A stretch of DNA of 64,000 bases from Pseudoalteromonas espejiana DSM 9414 (GCF_002221525.1 NZ_CP011028.1:1809001-1873000); one strand, 5' to 3'. Positions 25,900 through 35,182 are shown, counted from the first letter of the stretch. Translations and numbers: made by a program. The notes: generated by a model not told the origin, from the letters alone.

Positions 25900-26186
25900 G
25901 CGTAGGATACCAACTTATATATAGAATTAAAGAGCTAAGCGTTTACCTGCCTGTAATTTATACAATACGTGTTGTTATATTTATAAATCAATACGGTACA
26001 TTATTAACTGCTCAAATTTATCCTACCTTATGGGCTGTAAAATGAGCAAGTAACTTAAGATTTTAATGGTTGTAAACGTTTTACAAATTAAATTCGTAAA
26101 ACTCAATATAGTTATTGCTAAGCAAGCGTATATAGGAATATTATGCGCAACTTTTTTAAGTTTATGTACGGATTTTGACCATTTAA

Positions 26187-26987
26187 ATGACAAGGTATTT
26201 AAATAAAGTAATGCTAATTGCTTTTGTGTTTATTGCTACGTTAAGCCTAAGTAAAAGCATAGCAAGCGAGCAACCTAAAGAGCTAGAAGTCGGCATCGGC
26301 GGAAATATTAAAACGGTTGATGGCAGTGAATACATAAATCATAAGCTTGATATACATATTCATCCATTATGGGAAAGCCGATACGTTTCACAAGGGCGCG
26401 ACAACTTAAATACTGATGGCATAGCCTCTATAGCTGCAGAGTTTAATTATGAAAACTTAGCGTTTATTCCGTGGCACGCAACAGGGGTAAGCAGTGGTTA
26501 CAATGAGCTTAATTTAAATGTTATTTACGCAGCTAATTTAACTGAGCGCTTAACGCTTTATAGTGGTTTCAACCACATTAAAACCAATGAAGAAGGCGTA
26601 AAAAGCAACAATAACGAGCTTAGCCTAGATTTTGAATATTATTTTACCAGTGATACACAAGCACTTGCGAGTATGTATCACGCTTTGCAAGCACATGGCA
26701 CGTTTATAGAGTTGGCAATTAAAAAAGACTACCTAATAGCAGAGTCTTTAATGTTTGCACTTACAACAGGAGTTGGGTTTAACCACGGTTATATAAATGA
26801 TGGTCACAATGGCGCTAATAATATAAAAATTACGGCTAATTTAACCTATCAATTACTCGATAAATTATCAGTACAAAGCTATGTAAGTTACAGTGCGGCA
26901 ATTAATAAAAATGAAGCTGATTACGCTGGCGATGAAAGCTTACACTCATTCTTTTGGGCAGGTATTGGCTTAAATTACCAGTACTAA
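26187..26987 (+). CDS. Outer-membrane beta-barrel-like protein of unknown function
   Basis: A 266-aa protein with an N-terminal signal peptide (VMLIAFVFIATLSLSKSIAS) and a mature region of alternating amphipathic strands (ESRYVSQGRDNLNTDGIAS, LTLYSGFNHI, LSLDFEYYFTSD, KLSVQSYVSYSAAIN) ending in an aromatic residue (WAGIGLNYQY), the outer-membrane targeting pattern. No specific family is recognised; it resembles small uncharacterised barrel proteins of marine gammaproteobacteria. Single gene, with a terminator directly downstream. Confidence 0.65.
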   Translation: MTRYLNKVMLIAFVFIATLSLSKSIASEQPKELEVGIGGNIKTVDGSEYINHKLDIHIHPLWESRYVSQGRDNLNTDGIASIAAEFNYENLAFIPWHATGVSSGYNELNLNVIYAANLTERLTLYSGFNHIKTNEEGVKSNNNELSLDFEYYFTSDTQALASMYHALQAHGTFIELAIKKDYLIAESLMFALTTGVGFNHGYINDGHNGANNIKITANLTYQLLDKLSVQSYVSYSAAINKNEADYAGDESLHSFFWAGIGLNYQY

Positions 26988-26997
26988 TTAAGTTTTA

Positions 26998-27029
26998 GTA
27001 GGTGAGGCTATGCTCACCTACTTTATTTT
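26998..27029 (+). terminator. Rho-independent terminator
   Basis: GTAGGTGAG and CTCACCTAC form a perfect 9-bp stem with a 6-base loop, followed by TTTATTTTT. It ends the barrel-protein gene and may serve the convergent operon too. Confidence 0.85.
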
Positions 27030-27039
27030 TTAACCTACC

Positions 27040-27339
27040 TTATTGAGACTGTTTTTTATTGTCTGTTTCTTTATGAGTGTGCTGCACAGTACTGGAGCTT
27101 GTGGTTTGTTTAATTTGTTGTATGGGCTGGTTTCGCACGCACAATAAATTGTCAGCCATATACTGGCAACTACCAATGTAAAGGTCGTTATGGTCACCAA
27201 TATATTCACACGCTTGAGACTTTTGTTTAGCCGTACATGCTTTTACCGCTACTTTATTTAACGAGCCTGCATGTGCTAACGCATAATTAGTTACCATTAA
27301 AAAGCTAATGGTAACTATTAACTGTTTAGTAAATTTCAC
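27040..27339 (-). CDS. Small secreted cysteine-containing protein, partner of YHYH lipoprotein
   Basis: A 99-aa protein with a signal peptide (LIVTISFLMVTNYALAHAGS). The mature part has four cysteines (KACTAKQKSQACEYIG, GSCQYMADNLLCVR), likely two disulfides, and a polar His/Gln-rich tail. It starts 2 bp after the stop of the YHYH lipoprotein gene, so the two are co-transcribed. Function is unknown; a periplasmic accessory role is inferred from linkage. Confidence 0.6.
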   Translation of the reverse strand: MKFTKQLIVTISFLMVTNYALAHAGSLNKVAVKACTAKQKSQACEYIGDHNDLYIGSCQYMADNLLCVRNQPIQQIKQTTSSSTVQHTHKETDNKKQSQ

Positions 27340-27341
27340 TG

Positions 27342-28349
27342 TTAGTCCTTATTATTAGGGGGAGGTTTGTGCCCTTTTTGTCCGCCAGGAGGGCCTCCTG
27401 CAGGGCGAACCGATTCACCATGTAAGCAACCTATAAATAAATTTTCGCTAGGGCTTGCTGCATGATAGTGGTAACCACGAGTTGAGTCGGTATTACCTCT
27501 GCACTCATCAAGTGCCTCTTCATTACCGTTTGCATCTCGCATTGCATAAATCCCATATCCATCAATTGCGTAACCTATTAAAGGAGCATGGCCGTCTTCA
27601 CTTGTTGATTTATTTGTACAGCCGGTTGATGAATGATAATGATAGCCCTGATGCAAGTTTATATGACCGCCACAATCGTCAAAAGCAGCTATGGTGTAAC
27701 TACCTAAAATTTCGTTGACAGGGGCGGGGCCAGAAAGCTCTGTACCATCAAGTGCCAACCCTACGGTATGTAATCGACCTGTTTGTTTAGCTTCAATGGG
27801 TGTGGTGGGGATTAAATAAGTTAAAGAAAAATCATCATCAAGGTAGTCAAGCTCACACTCAATGCAGTTTTGTTTATATTGCTCTTCTACATCTGGGCGT
27901 GCTGCACCTGCACATGACTCTTTTGATGCGGTGTAGCGTACCTTATTAGTTTTAGCATCGTAGAGTACCCACTTTTCATCACCATAATATTCGTCGAGTT
28001 TTAATATAAAGTCGCCAGTTAAATCAACTAAGTCACCTTTACCTTGTTTATCAAACCATTTACCCGATACATCGGCGCCATCGCTTGTACTTCGAGGGCA
28101 AAATGGCCCTGGCACTCTTCCTGCTGGCGCACCTGTGGTAATAAATTTATAACAGGTGGTTTGAGTGCCTTGAGCTGTTTCGCAATTAACTATGGTGGGC
28201 TCTTCAATAAAAGCCCCTTGTGTAAACATAGATAAATCTATTACTGGCTTAACCGCTGTTTCATCGTGCGTTGATGGGTTACAGCCTAATAGGCTAAATG
28301 CAGCAAGGGTTACTACAGTGCCTATAAGGCGTTTATTTTTAAGGCTCAT
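27342..28349 (-). CDS. YHYH-domain lipoprotein 1
   Basis: A 335-aa protein with a lipobox (LAAFSLLGCNPSTHDE), so probably a lipid-anchored envelope protein. The C-terminal half carries the YHYH domain with two copies of its namesake motif (LHQGYHYHSSTGC and RGYHYHAASPS), plus HAPLIGYAIDGYGIYA between them and many cysteines. The tail is Gly/Pro/His-rich. YHYH proteins are uncharacterised; the His/Tyr/Cys-rich makeup suggests metal binding, but this is inference. It is the first gene of a two-gene operon. A second YHYH lipoprotein is encoded at 34.2 kb. Confidence 0.8.
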   Translation of the reverse strand: MSLKNKRLIGTVVTLAAFSLLGCNPSTHDETAVKPVIDLSMFTQGAFIEEPTIVNCETAQGTQTTCYKFITTGAPAGRVPGPFCPRSTSDGADVSGKWFDKQGKGDLVDLTGDFILKLDEYYGDEKWVLYDAKTNKVRYTASKESCAGAARPDVEEQYKQNCIECELDYLDDDFSLTYLIPTTPIEAKQTGRLHTVGLALDGTELSGPAPVNEILGSYTIAAFDDCGGHINLHQGYHYHSSTGCTNKSTSEDGHAPLIGYAIDGYGIYAMRDANGNEEALDECRGNTDSTRGYHYHAASPSENLFIGCLHGESVRPAGGPPGGQKGHKPPPNNKD

Positions 28350-28515
28350 AATTAGTCCTTTTAGAGGGCTATAAGTTGCAATGTATATAAAGGTTTAAAT
28401 ACTGATATTAATAATATTAGGCTAAAAATGTGCAAACATTATGAAGAATATACCGTTTTTAATATGTTTCTGATTTAGGTTATAGTATTTACATATTTAA
28501 ACGACAGGAGCCGTT

Positions 28516-29175
28516 ATGAAATTTTTAGTTTTTTTAGGCACAGTTCGAGACAGTACCCCGCCAAAACCTGCTCGCTTGGGTGAGCGAGTGGCTAAATCGT
28601 GTTTGGCTTGCTTAAACAATCAATATGCAGAGCATGAGTTTGAATTAATTGATGCGCTGGACTTTCCCTCAGAGAATATTTTTAAACCGCATTTTGCTTA
28701 TGCTAAAAGTAATGCGCCTGAGCATTTAACTTCCCTAGCAGATAAAATTAGTAAAGCCGATGGTTATATAATGGTAAGCCCAGAATACAACCACAGTATG
28801 AGCCCAGCACTGGCTGATTTACTTAATCATTTTGGTAGTTCTTTATTTTCGTACAAGCCAAGTGCTATCGTCACATATTCTGCAGGGCAGTGGGGCGGTT
28901 TAAGAGCAGCAATTAGTTTACGAACGTTTTTATCTGAGCTTGGTTGTTTACCTGTGTCGGCTATGGTGCATGTACCAAAAGCGCAAGAAGTATTAAACGC
29001 AGACGGCACAATGCAGCAAACAGAAGACGAAAAGGCATGGTTTAAATACTATTCACGTACTTTTAGCCAGCTTATGTGGTGGGCGCAAGCCGCAAACAAT
29101 CACAGCAAAAACGTTGATCCGCATACTATGGTCAAAAGTTTTATCTCTGATCCTTCTCAGCGCAATGCACCTTGA
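28516..29175 (+). CDS. NADPH-dependent FMN reductase family protein
   Basis: A 219-aa flavodoxin-fold oxidoreductase. The FMN-binding loop is FLGTVRDSTPPKPARLGERV, followed by DGYIMVSPEYNHSMSPALAD (the SPEYN motif of the family) and VTYSAGQWGGLRAAISLR. It would reduce FMN, quinones or other small acceptors with NAD(P)H in the cytoplasm. Single gene with a strong AGGAG ribosome-binding site, followed by a MITE. Substrate unknown. Confidence 0.85.
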   Translation: MKFLVFLGTVRDSTPPKPARLGERVAKSCLACLNNQYAEHEFELIDALDFPSENIFKPHFAYAKSNAPEHLTSLADKISKADGYIMVSPEYNHSMSPALADLLNHFGSSLFSYKPSAIVTYSAGQWGGLRAAISLRTFLSELGCLPVSAMVHVPKAQEVLNADGTMQQTEDEKAWFKYYSRTFSQLMWWAQAANNHSKNVDPHTMVKSFISDPSQRNAP

Positions 29176-29204
29176 GTGTGTAATTACCAATTCGCAATAC
29201 TATT

Positions 29205-29401
29205 TAACCTGAGCTCTGGATAATAAATCTATCTCGAGCAGCTATTTTCAGCGCTAACTGCGTTGAATTTACTTGCAATAGGCCAGCTATTGACGCGTAA
29301 ATTCGCCTTGTTTTCACTAAAAATCTCTGGCTAGAGAGAATCAATTTAAATATCCAACCAATTCAGGATGTTAGTAAATCTCTTAACCAGAGCTCAGGTT
29401 A
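29205..29401. mobile_element. MITE (about 197 bp) with 15-bp terminal inverted repeats
   Basis: The ends TAACCTGAGCTCTGG (29205-29219) and CCAGAGCTCAGGTTA (29387-29401) are perfect inverted repeats. With the 14-bp version of the repeat, ATTT is found on both sides and may be the target duplication. The inside contains no ORF and folds partly (GTTGAATTTAC against GTAAATTC). Its core (TAACTGCGTTGAATTTAC ... AAATTCGCCTTGTT) resembles that of the MITE in intI. Confidence 0.8.
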
Positions 29402-29466
29402 TTTAATCATTTTAGGGCTAAGCATAACATTAGCTGGGCATGTTTTAGCTGAAAAAGTGCGGGTTT

Positions 29467-29500
29467 ACACATGCACTGTGTTTATATACAGTACATGTGT
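29467..29500 (-). terminator. Hairpin after the TonB-dependent receptor gene
   Basis: ACACATGCACTGT and ACAGTACATGTGT pair in 12 of 13 positions around an 8-base loop, 13 bp beyond the receptor's stop codon. A short T-run appears about 15 bases later on the minus strand. The stem includes a sequence that also fits a LexA box, probably by chance. Confidence 0.5.
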
Positions 29501-29512
29501 TTTGTAATGTAT

Positions 29513-31528
29513 TTAAAACAATATACTAAAGCTTAAGCGCGCCGTACGCGGCTCTATTGGATGAAAGTGATTGTCTTCTACACCTTGTGCAGGCTCGCCA
29601 GGTAAGCGCGAAGCGTAGTAGTAATCTATATCGTGATCGGTACTATTAAATAAATTGAGTAGTTCAAAATCGACTTTCCAGTGAGTTTGTTTATAGCTAA
29701 TAGCACTATTTACAACCGTTAATGGTTCAGAGCGAATATCACCCGAGTCAGAAAGCATCCGTTTACCAATATGGCGCACTCTAAATGATGATTGCCACAT
29801 TTGTGTTATATGCCAATTTAAACCTGCACTTGCTACAACAGGTACTGCACCTTCTATATAGTTGTTGTTAGAGTTTATATCTAATCGTGAATGAGTAAAC
29901 GAGGCTTCCATGTCTAAACTAAAGCGCTCGTTAATCCAATAATACGCGCTTAGTTCGAGGCCATAACGTTTTGATGCATCACTCGGCTCTGTATTACCTG
30001 CATCACCTACAAATAAAAGCTCTGAGTCGAGTGTTAGCCACCATAAAGCAGCGGATAAATTAAAGTTGTGATCATCAGCAAAACGCAGACCTACTTCAGC
30101 ACCTTCACTTTTTACCAGTAAATCTACTTTTTCGGCATCTTGTTGACTAACAGGGTCAATATTAATGGTACTACCGCGTGCATCGTTTGAATGGAACGAC
30201 TGCCCCCAGTTAGCATAAGCCGCTAATAAATCCGTAAATTTATAATTTAAACTGCCTTTAAAGCTAACTAAATCGTCGTTTGCTTTGCCCGAATTTACCC
30301 GTGTGATACTGCTTACATCGGTATCAAAATAGTCGTACCTTACGCCTGCTGTTGCCTCTAATTTAGGTGTAAAAAGTATTTTTGTTTGCCAATAACTCGA
30401 ATAGCTTGTTTGTTTTATGGCATCTTGTCTTACCGTATTGAGTCGCTCTCGCGCTTTCGTGTTATAAAGTCCTACATTGTCTATATCGTCATGGCGAACC
30501 TCAAGCCCTGTACTATGCTGCATATTTAAACCAGCAGTTAAAGAGTCAAACTGATAACTTAGCTCACCACCATATATATTGCGGCTATCTTGTTGATTAA
30601 ATTGATCGCCATTTATAGGATCATTTAAAAAGTAACTAAAGTTCGAAAACAGCGTTAAGTCGTAATTTATTGCATAAACACTGGCTTTTATATGCTCGCC
30701 TTGCCAAACGCTTGATAAGCTATAACGGCTCGAGCTACCCCCAAGAGTGGTATCAAGCGAGCCTAATGGTGAAATTATGTTTTGTGACACTTCGCGCTGA
30801 GGAATTTGATCGGCTGATTGCCATGTGTTGTCGTACGCCATTGCTGTAATAGATAAATTTCCATTTAAAGCTTTGCCAACATAACGAAGTAGGGCATTTT
30901 TTTTATTTACGTTTTCGTTAATATCATCCCATGGGCCATCGTAACCTTGCCACTCAGCTGCAGCTATTAACTTGGCATTAGATATATCAACCGCGCCAAG
31001 CACCACTGCACGTTTATAGTTGTCCTCTCCAATACTTAGCTCTATTTGTTTGTGTTTTAAGTTATTAGCCAAATTAAATTGTGCGCTACCTGCACTTGAA
31101 AAATCGCCCTGAGTGGCACTATATGAGCCTTTTTGGTAATTAATAGTCGATATGCTTTCAGGAATAATAAAATTAAGATCGGTATAACCTTGCCCATGGC
31201 CGTGGCTTCGCATATTAATGGGCATGCCATCTATGCTGGTGGCAAAGTCGGTACCATGATCTAAATTAAATCCTCTAATAAAGTATTGGTTTGCCTTGCC
31301 TGAACCACTATGCTGAGTTACCGCCATGCCCGGTATGAGCTCTAACATTTCGGCACTTCTGAGCATGGGGCGTTGCTCAATTTCGCCTTGACCTATTATG
31401 CCACTAGAGGCACTGATAGACTCGCCAATTAAGCCATCACGGTGGCCGTATACGGTTATGGTTTCTATGTTTGCATAGCTATAGGCACTGTACAACGTAC
31501 TTAAAGTAATAATTGCTAATTTATTCAT
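29513..31528 (-). CDS. TonB-dependent outer-membrane receptor
   Basis: A 671-aa receptor. A short signal peptide (IITLSTLYSAYSYA) precedes a TonB-box-like ETITVYG, then the plug domain (MLELIPGMAVTQHSGSG, QYFIRGFNLDHGTDFATSID, GMPINMRSHGHGQGYTDLNF) and a beta-barrel ending in RTARLSFSILF, with the terminal Phe expected for outer-membrane insertion. It would import a bulky or scarce substrate using TonB energy. The substrate is unknown; the histidine-rich SHGHGQG loop in the plug and the nearby metal-related genes make a metal or metal chelate possible. Transcribed divergently from the protein kinase gene. Confidence 0.88.
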   Translation of the reverse strand: MNKLAIITLSTLYSAYSYANIETITVYGHRDGLIGESISASSGIIGQGEIEQRPMLRSAEMLELIPGMAVTQHSGSGKANQYFIRGFNLDHGTDFATSIDGMPINMRSHGHGQGYTDLNFIIPESISTINYQKGSYSATQGDFSSAGSAQFNLANNLKHKQIELSIGEDNYKRAVVLGAVDISNAKLIAAAEWQGYDGPWDDINENVNKKNALLRYVGKALNGNLSITAMAYDNTWQSADQIPQREVSQNIISPLGSLDTTLGGSSSRYSLSSVWQGEHIKASVYAINYDLTLFSNFSYFLNDPINGDQFNQQDSRNIYGGELSYQFDSLTAGLNMQHSTGLEVRHDDIDNVGLYNTKARERLNTVRQDAIKQTSYSSYWQTKILFTPKLEATAGVRYDYFDTDVSSITRVNSGKANDDLVSFKGSLNYKFTDLLAAYANWGQSFHSNDARGSTINIDPVSQQDAEKVDLLVKSEGAEVGLRFADDHNFNLSAALWWLTLDSELLFVGDAGNTEPSDASKRYGLELSAYYWINERFSLDMEASFTHSRLDINSNNNYIEGAVPVVASAGLNWHITQMWQSSFRVRHIGKRMLSDSGDIRSEPLTVVNSAISYKQTHWKVDFELLNLFNSTDHDIDYYYASRLPGEPAQGVEDNHFHPIEPRTARLSFSILF

Positions 31529-31708
31529 GACTAAAATCCCTATTTATTTTGCTAACTTAAAGAGCTGCTAAATTAAATACGGCTTAGTGTTATTATTGGA
31601 TGCAACATTTGTTATGTATATGTAATGTTTTAAACCACGCTTTACACCTTGGTTTAAAAACAAACTGGCAAGCTATTGTAATATCAAAATATAAAACTAA
31701 TAATCAGC

Positions 31709-33568
31709 GTGTTAAAAAATTCTACAAATTACTCAATTAGAGAGCCTGTATTGAAAGCCAAAGAAATTCGCAATTTTTATATTAACGAAGAGCAGTCGGT
31801 GTATTTGCTTTCGCACCGTGATGCAAAAAAACACCGCCAATGGCTTAATATTTGTATTAAGCAACTAACTATATTGGGCTATAAAAATGTAGAAATGATA
31901 GGCTCTGGCGCGTTTGGTTTTGTATTTGCAGGGGATGATGACAACGGCTTACCTTGGGTATTTAAGTTCTCGCGTATAACGCTTGCGCAAAGTGTGCGCG
32001 ACCGCCTTGAAGACGAAGCGTATATGCTTTCGCAAATTAGTAACCCATTAGTGCCTACCTTTTATGCGTTTGAGCGGATTAAAAAGCAAGGCATTTTAAT
32101 GATGGCTCGTGCAATTGGTGAAGACCTTGAAAAAGTATCGTTAAAAAAAGGGCGCTTTAGTGCATCACAAGTAATGGCGCTTGCCGTTAGGCTTCGTAAC
32201 GTTTTAGTTGATTTACGAAGCCATAAAAACGGTATTAGCCCACAACCTATTGTACATGGTGATATTAAGCCTTCTAACCTTGTGTGGGATGAAAAAACCG
32301 ATGCGCTATCGTTAGTAGATTGGGGGAGCTCGGTTTATGCGCAGGTTGATAGTAACGGTGAGCCGATAGCCAGTAATTTTATGGATTTAATGTCGGGCGA
32401 TTTAAGTACCACCAATGCCCGCATGGGTGATGTGTATTTTATAGGTGATGCGCAAATGTCGGGGGAGCAATCATCTCCGCGTTTTGATGAGCAAGGCGTA
32501 GCGTCTACCTTGTATGCACTTGCATCGGCGCAATCTTGTCGTTTTGGTGCGCAAGCTATTCCTGCAAGTAGTTTAGGTTTACCTAAAGAGCTGGCTAAAG
32601 TAATTGATGGCATGCTTTCTAAAGACAAAACAATACGTGATGGTGCTGGCGATTACTTTATGCGTAACATTACGACTATGGCAAAAGCTTATTTGCCTGA
32701 ACTTAAAAAGGCGACACCACGCCCTGCAATTCCTTATTGGTATGGCTCTGGCGATAAACCCGACACGGTAGTTTACAGCTCTCGTAAACAGTTTTTACGC
32801 CAGGCTGATCATAAACAGCAACTACTAGATGTAAACGATGCCCAATTAGATCGCTACTACAAAGAGTTTTTGTTTGATACGGGCGATACCGAAAAAGCTT
32901 TTTTAGCCTCAATTAGCCGCTTAGCTAAATACCCCGCTGTAGGGGGGCTTAGTTTTCATTGGAAGGATGACTCGTTATTTGTTGAGTCGTCGCTCATTAT
33001 GCATGACGAAAGCCTAGGTAATGCATTTACTGATGGAATTAATAATACGGTAATGCTTGCTCAAGGTATTACTCAAAAGGGCTTATTTAAATGTTGTTTA
33101 TTTGATGCACGTAAAACTATTCAGTTAGAGCGTGATGGCACAGGTGCATTTAAGTTTAATAACTTACCTGAGCTTGATTACGAAGTAGTTAGTATGAAAG
33201 CACATGAAATAGCGCGCCCACACTCTTATTTTGAAGATGGTAAAGACCCTGACGAACAACTGCAACTGCCTAAAAAAGTAATTAGATGTGTATTTGAGCT
33301 AAACCAAATTCATCATACTGGCTGTATTATTTTTGAGGCGCTGCCAGATAGAATGAAAATACACCATTATTACCGGCTGCTTGATGAAACCAAAGAAGCC
33401 GACTTTAAACGCTTACTAAATAAGTTAATGCAATATGCGGTAAATATAACCGATGTAGGTGTTGCCGGCTTTATGAAGTTACCGTACAAAAATACCCGCG
33501 AATTTGCGCTGTGTGCTCAGCAAAGCGAACATTATTTTCCTAAAAACCCTAAATCAGGCCAAGGTTAG
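31709..33568 (+). CDS. Eukaryotic-type Ser/Thr protein kinase with a long C-terminal region
   Basis: A 619-aa soluble protein. Residues about 55-330 form a kinase domain: P-loop GSGAFGFVFAG, ATP lysine in WVFKFSR, catalytic loop VHGDIKPSNLVWD (HGD replaces HRD) and metal-binding LVDWGSSVY (DWG replaces DFG). Catalytic Lys, Asp, Asn and Asp are all present, so it should be active. The last 280 residues match nothing I know. No transmembrane segment is seen. The start is GTG (31709). Substrates are unknown; it stands alone between the TonB receptor and the second YHYH operon. Confidence 0.85.
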   Translation: MLKNSTNYSIREPVLKAKEIRNFYINEEQSVYLLSHRDAKKHRQWLNICIKQLTILGYKNVEMIGSGAFGFVFAGDDDNGLPWVFKFSRITLAQSVRDRLEDEAYMLSQISNPLVPTFYAFERIKKQGILMMARAIGEDLEKVSLKKGRFSASQVMALAVRLRNVLVDLRSHKNGISPQPIVHGDIKPSNLVWDEKTDALSLVDWGSSVYAQVDSNGEPIASNFMDLMSGDLSTTNARMGDVYFIGDAQMSGEQSSPRFDEQGVASTLYALASAQSCRFGAQAIPASSLGLPKELAKVIDGMLSKDKTIRDGAGDYFMRNITTMAKAYLPELKKATPRPAIPYWYGSGDKPDTVVYSSRKQFLRQADHKQQLLDVNDAQLDRYYKEFLFDTGDTEKAFLASISRLAKYPAVGGLSFHWKDDSLFVESSLIMHDESLGNAFTDGINNTVMLAQGITQKGLFKCCLFDARKTIQLERDGTGAFKFNNLPELDYEVVSMKAHEIARPHSYFEDGKDPDEQLQLPKKVIRCVFELNQIHHTGCIIFEALPDRMKIHHYYRLLDETKEADFKRLLNKLMQYAVNITDVGVAGFMKLPYKNTREFALCAQQSEHYFPKNPKSGQG

Positions 33569-33576
33569 CCTAAAAA

Positions 33577-33608
33577 AAGGTGCAGTTTTAAATATAAAAC
33601 CGCACCTT
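33577..33608. terminator. Bidirectional terminator
   Basis: AAGGTGCAGTTTTA and TAAAACCGCACCTT pair with one mismatch around a 4-base loop, between the convergent kinase gene and the 33.6-kb gene. Confidence 0.75.
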
Positions 33609-33630
33609 GGCTACTTAATTGTTTGTGACG

Positions 33631-34155
33631 TTATTCAAATACTAAATTAAACGGTGAACGAGGGCTTAGCGCAAACTGATGGGTTAACTTTTGTTTTTTA
33701 TCAGTAGCCGTAATTTGATAAAGAGTGTGCTGTTGGTTATGCCCAAAAAGTTTTACATTAAATTTAGTATTAGCTTGGCCATTAGGTAACGTGTAACGCC
33801 CCGTAATGGTAATTTGTTCAATAGCACTAGTTTCATCGTGTGCCAGTTCTGGGTTTAACAATAAGCCCTCTATCGTAAATTTATATTGTTGATCACTTAA
33901 ATAAACGTGTTGCTTAACGGCGCGTGTTATTTGTTTTTTATGTGCGTTGAATTCAGTAATCGATACCTTAGCGTTTTGGTCGTCATCTATATTAGGAAAA
34001 GCCGACATAGGTAAAGAAAGCACAATAAACACATGGTTATCTACAAAGTTTAAAGTGCCGTGCTGCGCAACCATTAAATGTGCATGTGCAATGTTTGCAA
34101 ATAAAAAGGTTACACAAAATAATGAGGTTACTAATACTTGGTTTAATAAGCGCAT
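33631..34155 (-). CDS. Secreted EF-hand-like protein, partner of YHYH lipoprotein 2
   Basis: A 174-aa protein with a signal peptide (VTSLFCVTFLFANIAHAH). The mature part begins with His (HLMVAQHGTLNF) and includes a calcium-loop-like NIDDDQNAKVSITEFNAHKK (Asp-rich loop followed by SITEF, EF-hand-like) and a beta-rich C-terminal half. No family recognised. It follows the YHYH lipoprotein gene by 25 bp on the same strand, so the two are co-expressed. A periplasmic accessory role is inferred. Confidence 0.6.
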   Translation of the reverse strand: MRLLNQVLVTSLFCVTFLFANIAHAHLMVAQHGTLNFVDNHVFIVLSLPMSAFPNIDDDQNAKVSITEFNAHKKQITRAVKQHVYLSDQQYKFTIEGLLLNPELAHDETSAIEQITITGRYTLPNGQANTKFNVKLFGHNQQHTLYQITATDKKQKLTHQFALSPRSPFNLVFE

Positions 34156-34180
34156 AATTAAATTTTACTCCAAGGTTTAA

Positions 34181-35182
34181 CTACAGCTCGCCTTTAACGC
34201 AGCGTTGAAAAAACGGGTAAGTATCGGTGGCGTAATAATGGTATATGCCTTCAGGGAATTCGGGGGTTACACCAAAACGGCCGTTGCATTCATCTAAATC
34301 GCCAGAACCTGCAACGTACTCCCAATCTTGTGCAAAAGTACCTAATGGGTAAATATCAGTAGAAGGGCGGTTAGCACTAACAGCGCTTACATGTTGGTAG
34401 CTGCCAGTCATTGATTTAAGCGCAGAGCTTGCATCATCTGCTGTGCTATAACCGTAACGAGCATAAATAGGAAAACCATCGGCAGCCCATGCTATGAGTG
34501 TCATAGTTGAGCTATTACCTCCTTTAAGTTCAATAAATCCCTCTGGCATGCCATGATAATGATAGGTGCCATCGGGTTGTACGTGGGCATTATTATCGTC
34601 CGTACCAAAGCTAAACGTGTCTTGGCTTAGGGCTTCAATGTTCCAGTTTCCGCTATTGTCGCCTAAATCACAGTTTTCTCCTGAGTCGTCACAACTACCA
34701 CCTGTACCGGCATCTATTTTTACCCCATTTAATACAATACCGAGTACGCCACGAGGCCCGCCCATCATCGTTGCATCTTCACTTTGCACAGGGGTTAAAG
34801 TAAAACTTTCGTTTACTGATTGTTCAGCAATAGTATTTGGGTTATCTGCATTCGGGAATGTGCCTACAGCATGGTCGGGAATTCCATTAGCAACTACATC
34901 GCGGGTAGTACCTGTGCAAGCCCAATCGGCAGAGCTGGTGGTTTGAACTGAGTCAGAGCTGTTGTATTCACTGTAACTGTATTCACATAACACACCTGAG
35001 GTAGAGCCACTTGTGCCTGTCGCACTTGTATCATCACTAGATGATAACTGGTCAACTGTATCTGTAGTGCTTTGAGCTGATAATGATTGCTCGTCGCTTC
35101 CACAGGCCATGAGGCCAAAAAGCGTAATGGCCATTAATGGTATGCTTAATCTGTTAACTGATGTCTGAGTAAGTGATTTCAT
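34181..35182 (-). CDS. YHYH-domain lipoprotein 2
   Basis: A 333-aa protein with a lipobox (LFGLMACGSDEQ) and a Ser/Thr-rich linker (TDTVDQLSSSDDTSATGTSG). The YHYH domain has VQPDGTYHYHGMPEGF, then LIAWAADGFPIYARYGY and a second, altered motif EGIYHYYATDTYPFF, with cysteine pairs (GSCDDSGENC). It is a distant paralogue of the YHYH lipoprotein at 27.3 kb and is likewise followed by a small secreted protein. Function unknown; metal or cofactor binding at the envelope is a guess based on the His/Tyr motifs. Confidence 0.8.
   Translation of the reverse strand: MKSLTQTSVNRLSIPLMAITLFGLMACGSDEQSLSAQSTTDTVDQLSSSDDTSATGTSGSTSGVLCEYSYSEYNSSDSVQTTSSADWACTGTTRDVVANGIPDHAVGTFPNADNPNTIAEQSVNESFTLTPVQSEDATMMGGPRGVLGIVLNGVKIDAGTGGSCDDSGENCDLGDNSGNWNIEALSQDTFSFGTDDNNAHVQPDGTYHYHGMPEGFIELKGGNSSTMTLIAWAADGFPIYARYGYSTADDASSALKSMTGSYQHVSAVSANRPSTDIYPLGTFAQDWEYVAGSGDLDECNGRFGVTPEFPEGIYHYYATDTYPFFQRCVKGEL

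Noticed and set aside
29476..29491. CTGTGTTTATATACAG fits the LexA consensus CTGT-N8-ACAG
   Set aside because: It lies inside a terminator-like hairpin after the TonB receptor gene, with no gene start next to it. The match is probably a by-product of the hairpin symmetry.
34566..34946. Plus-strand 126-codon ORF within YHYH lipoprotein 2
   Set aside because: Antisense shadow of a lipoprotein with clear signal and domain motifs.
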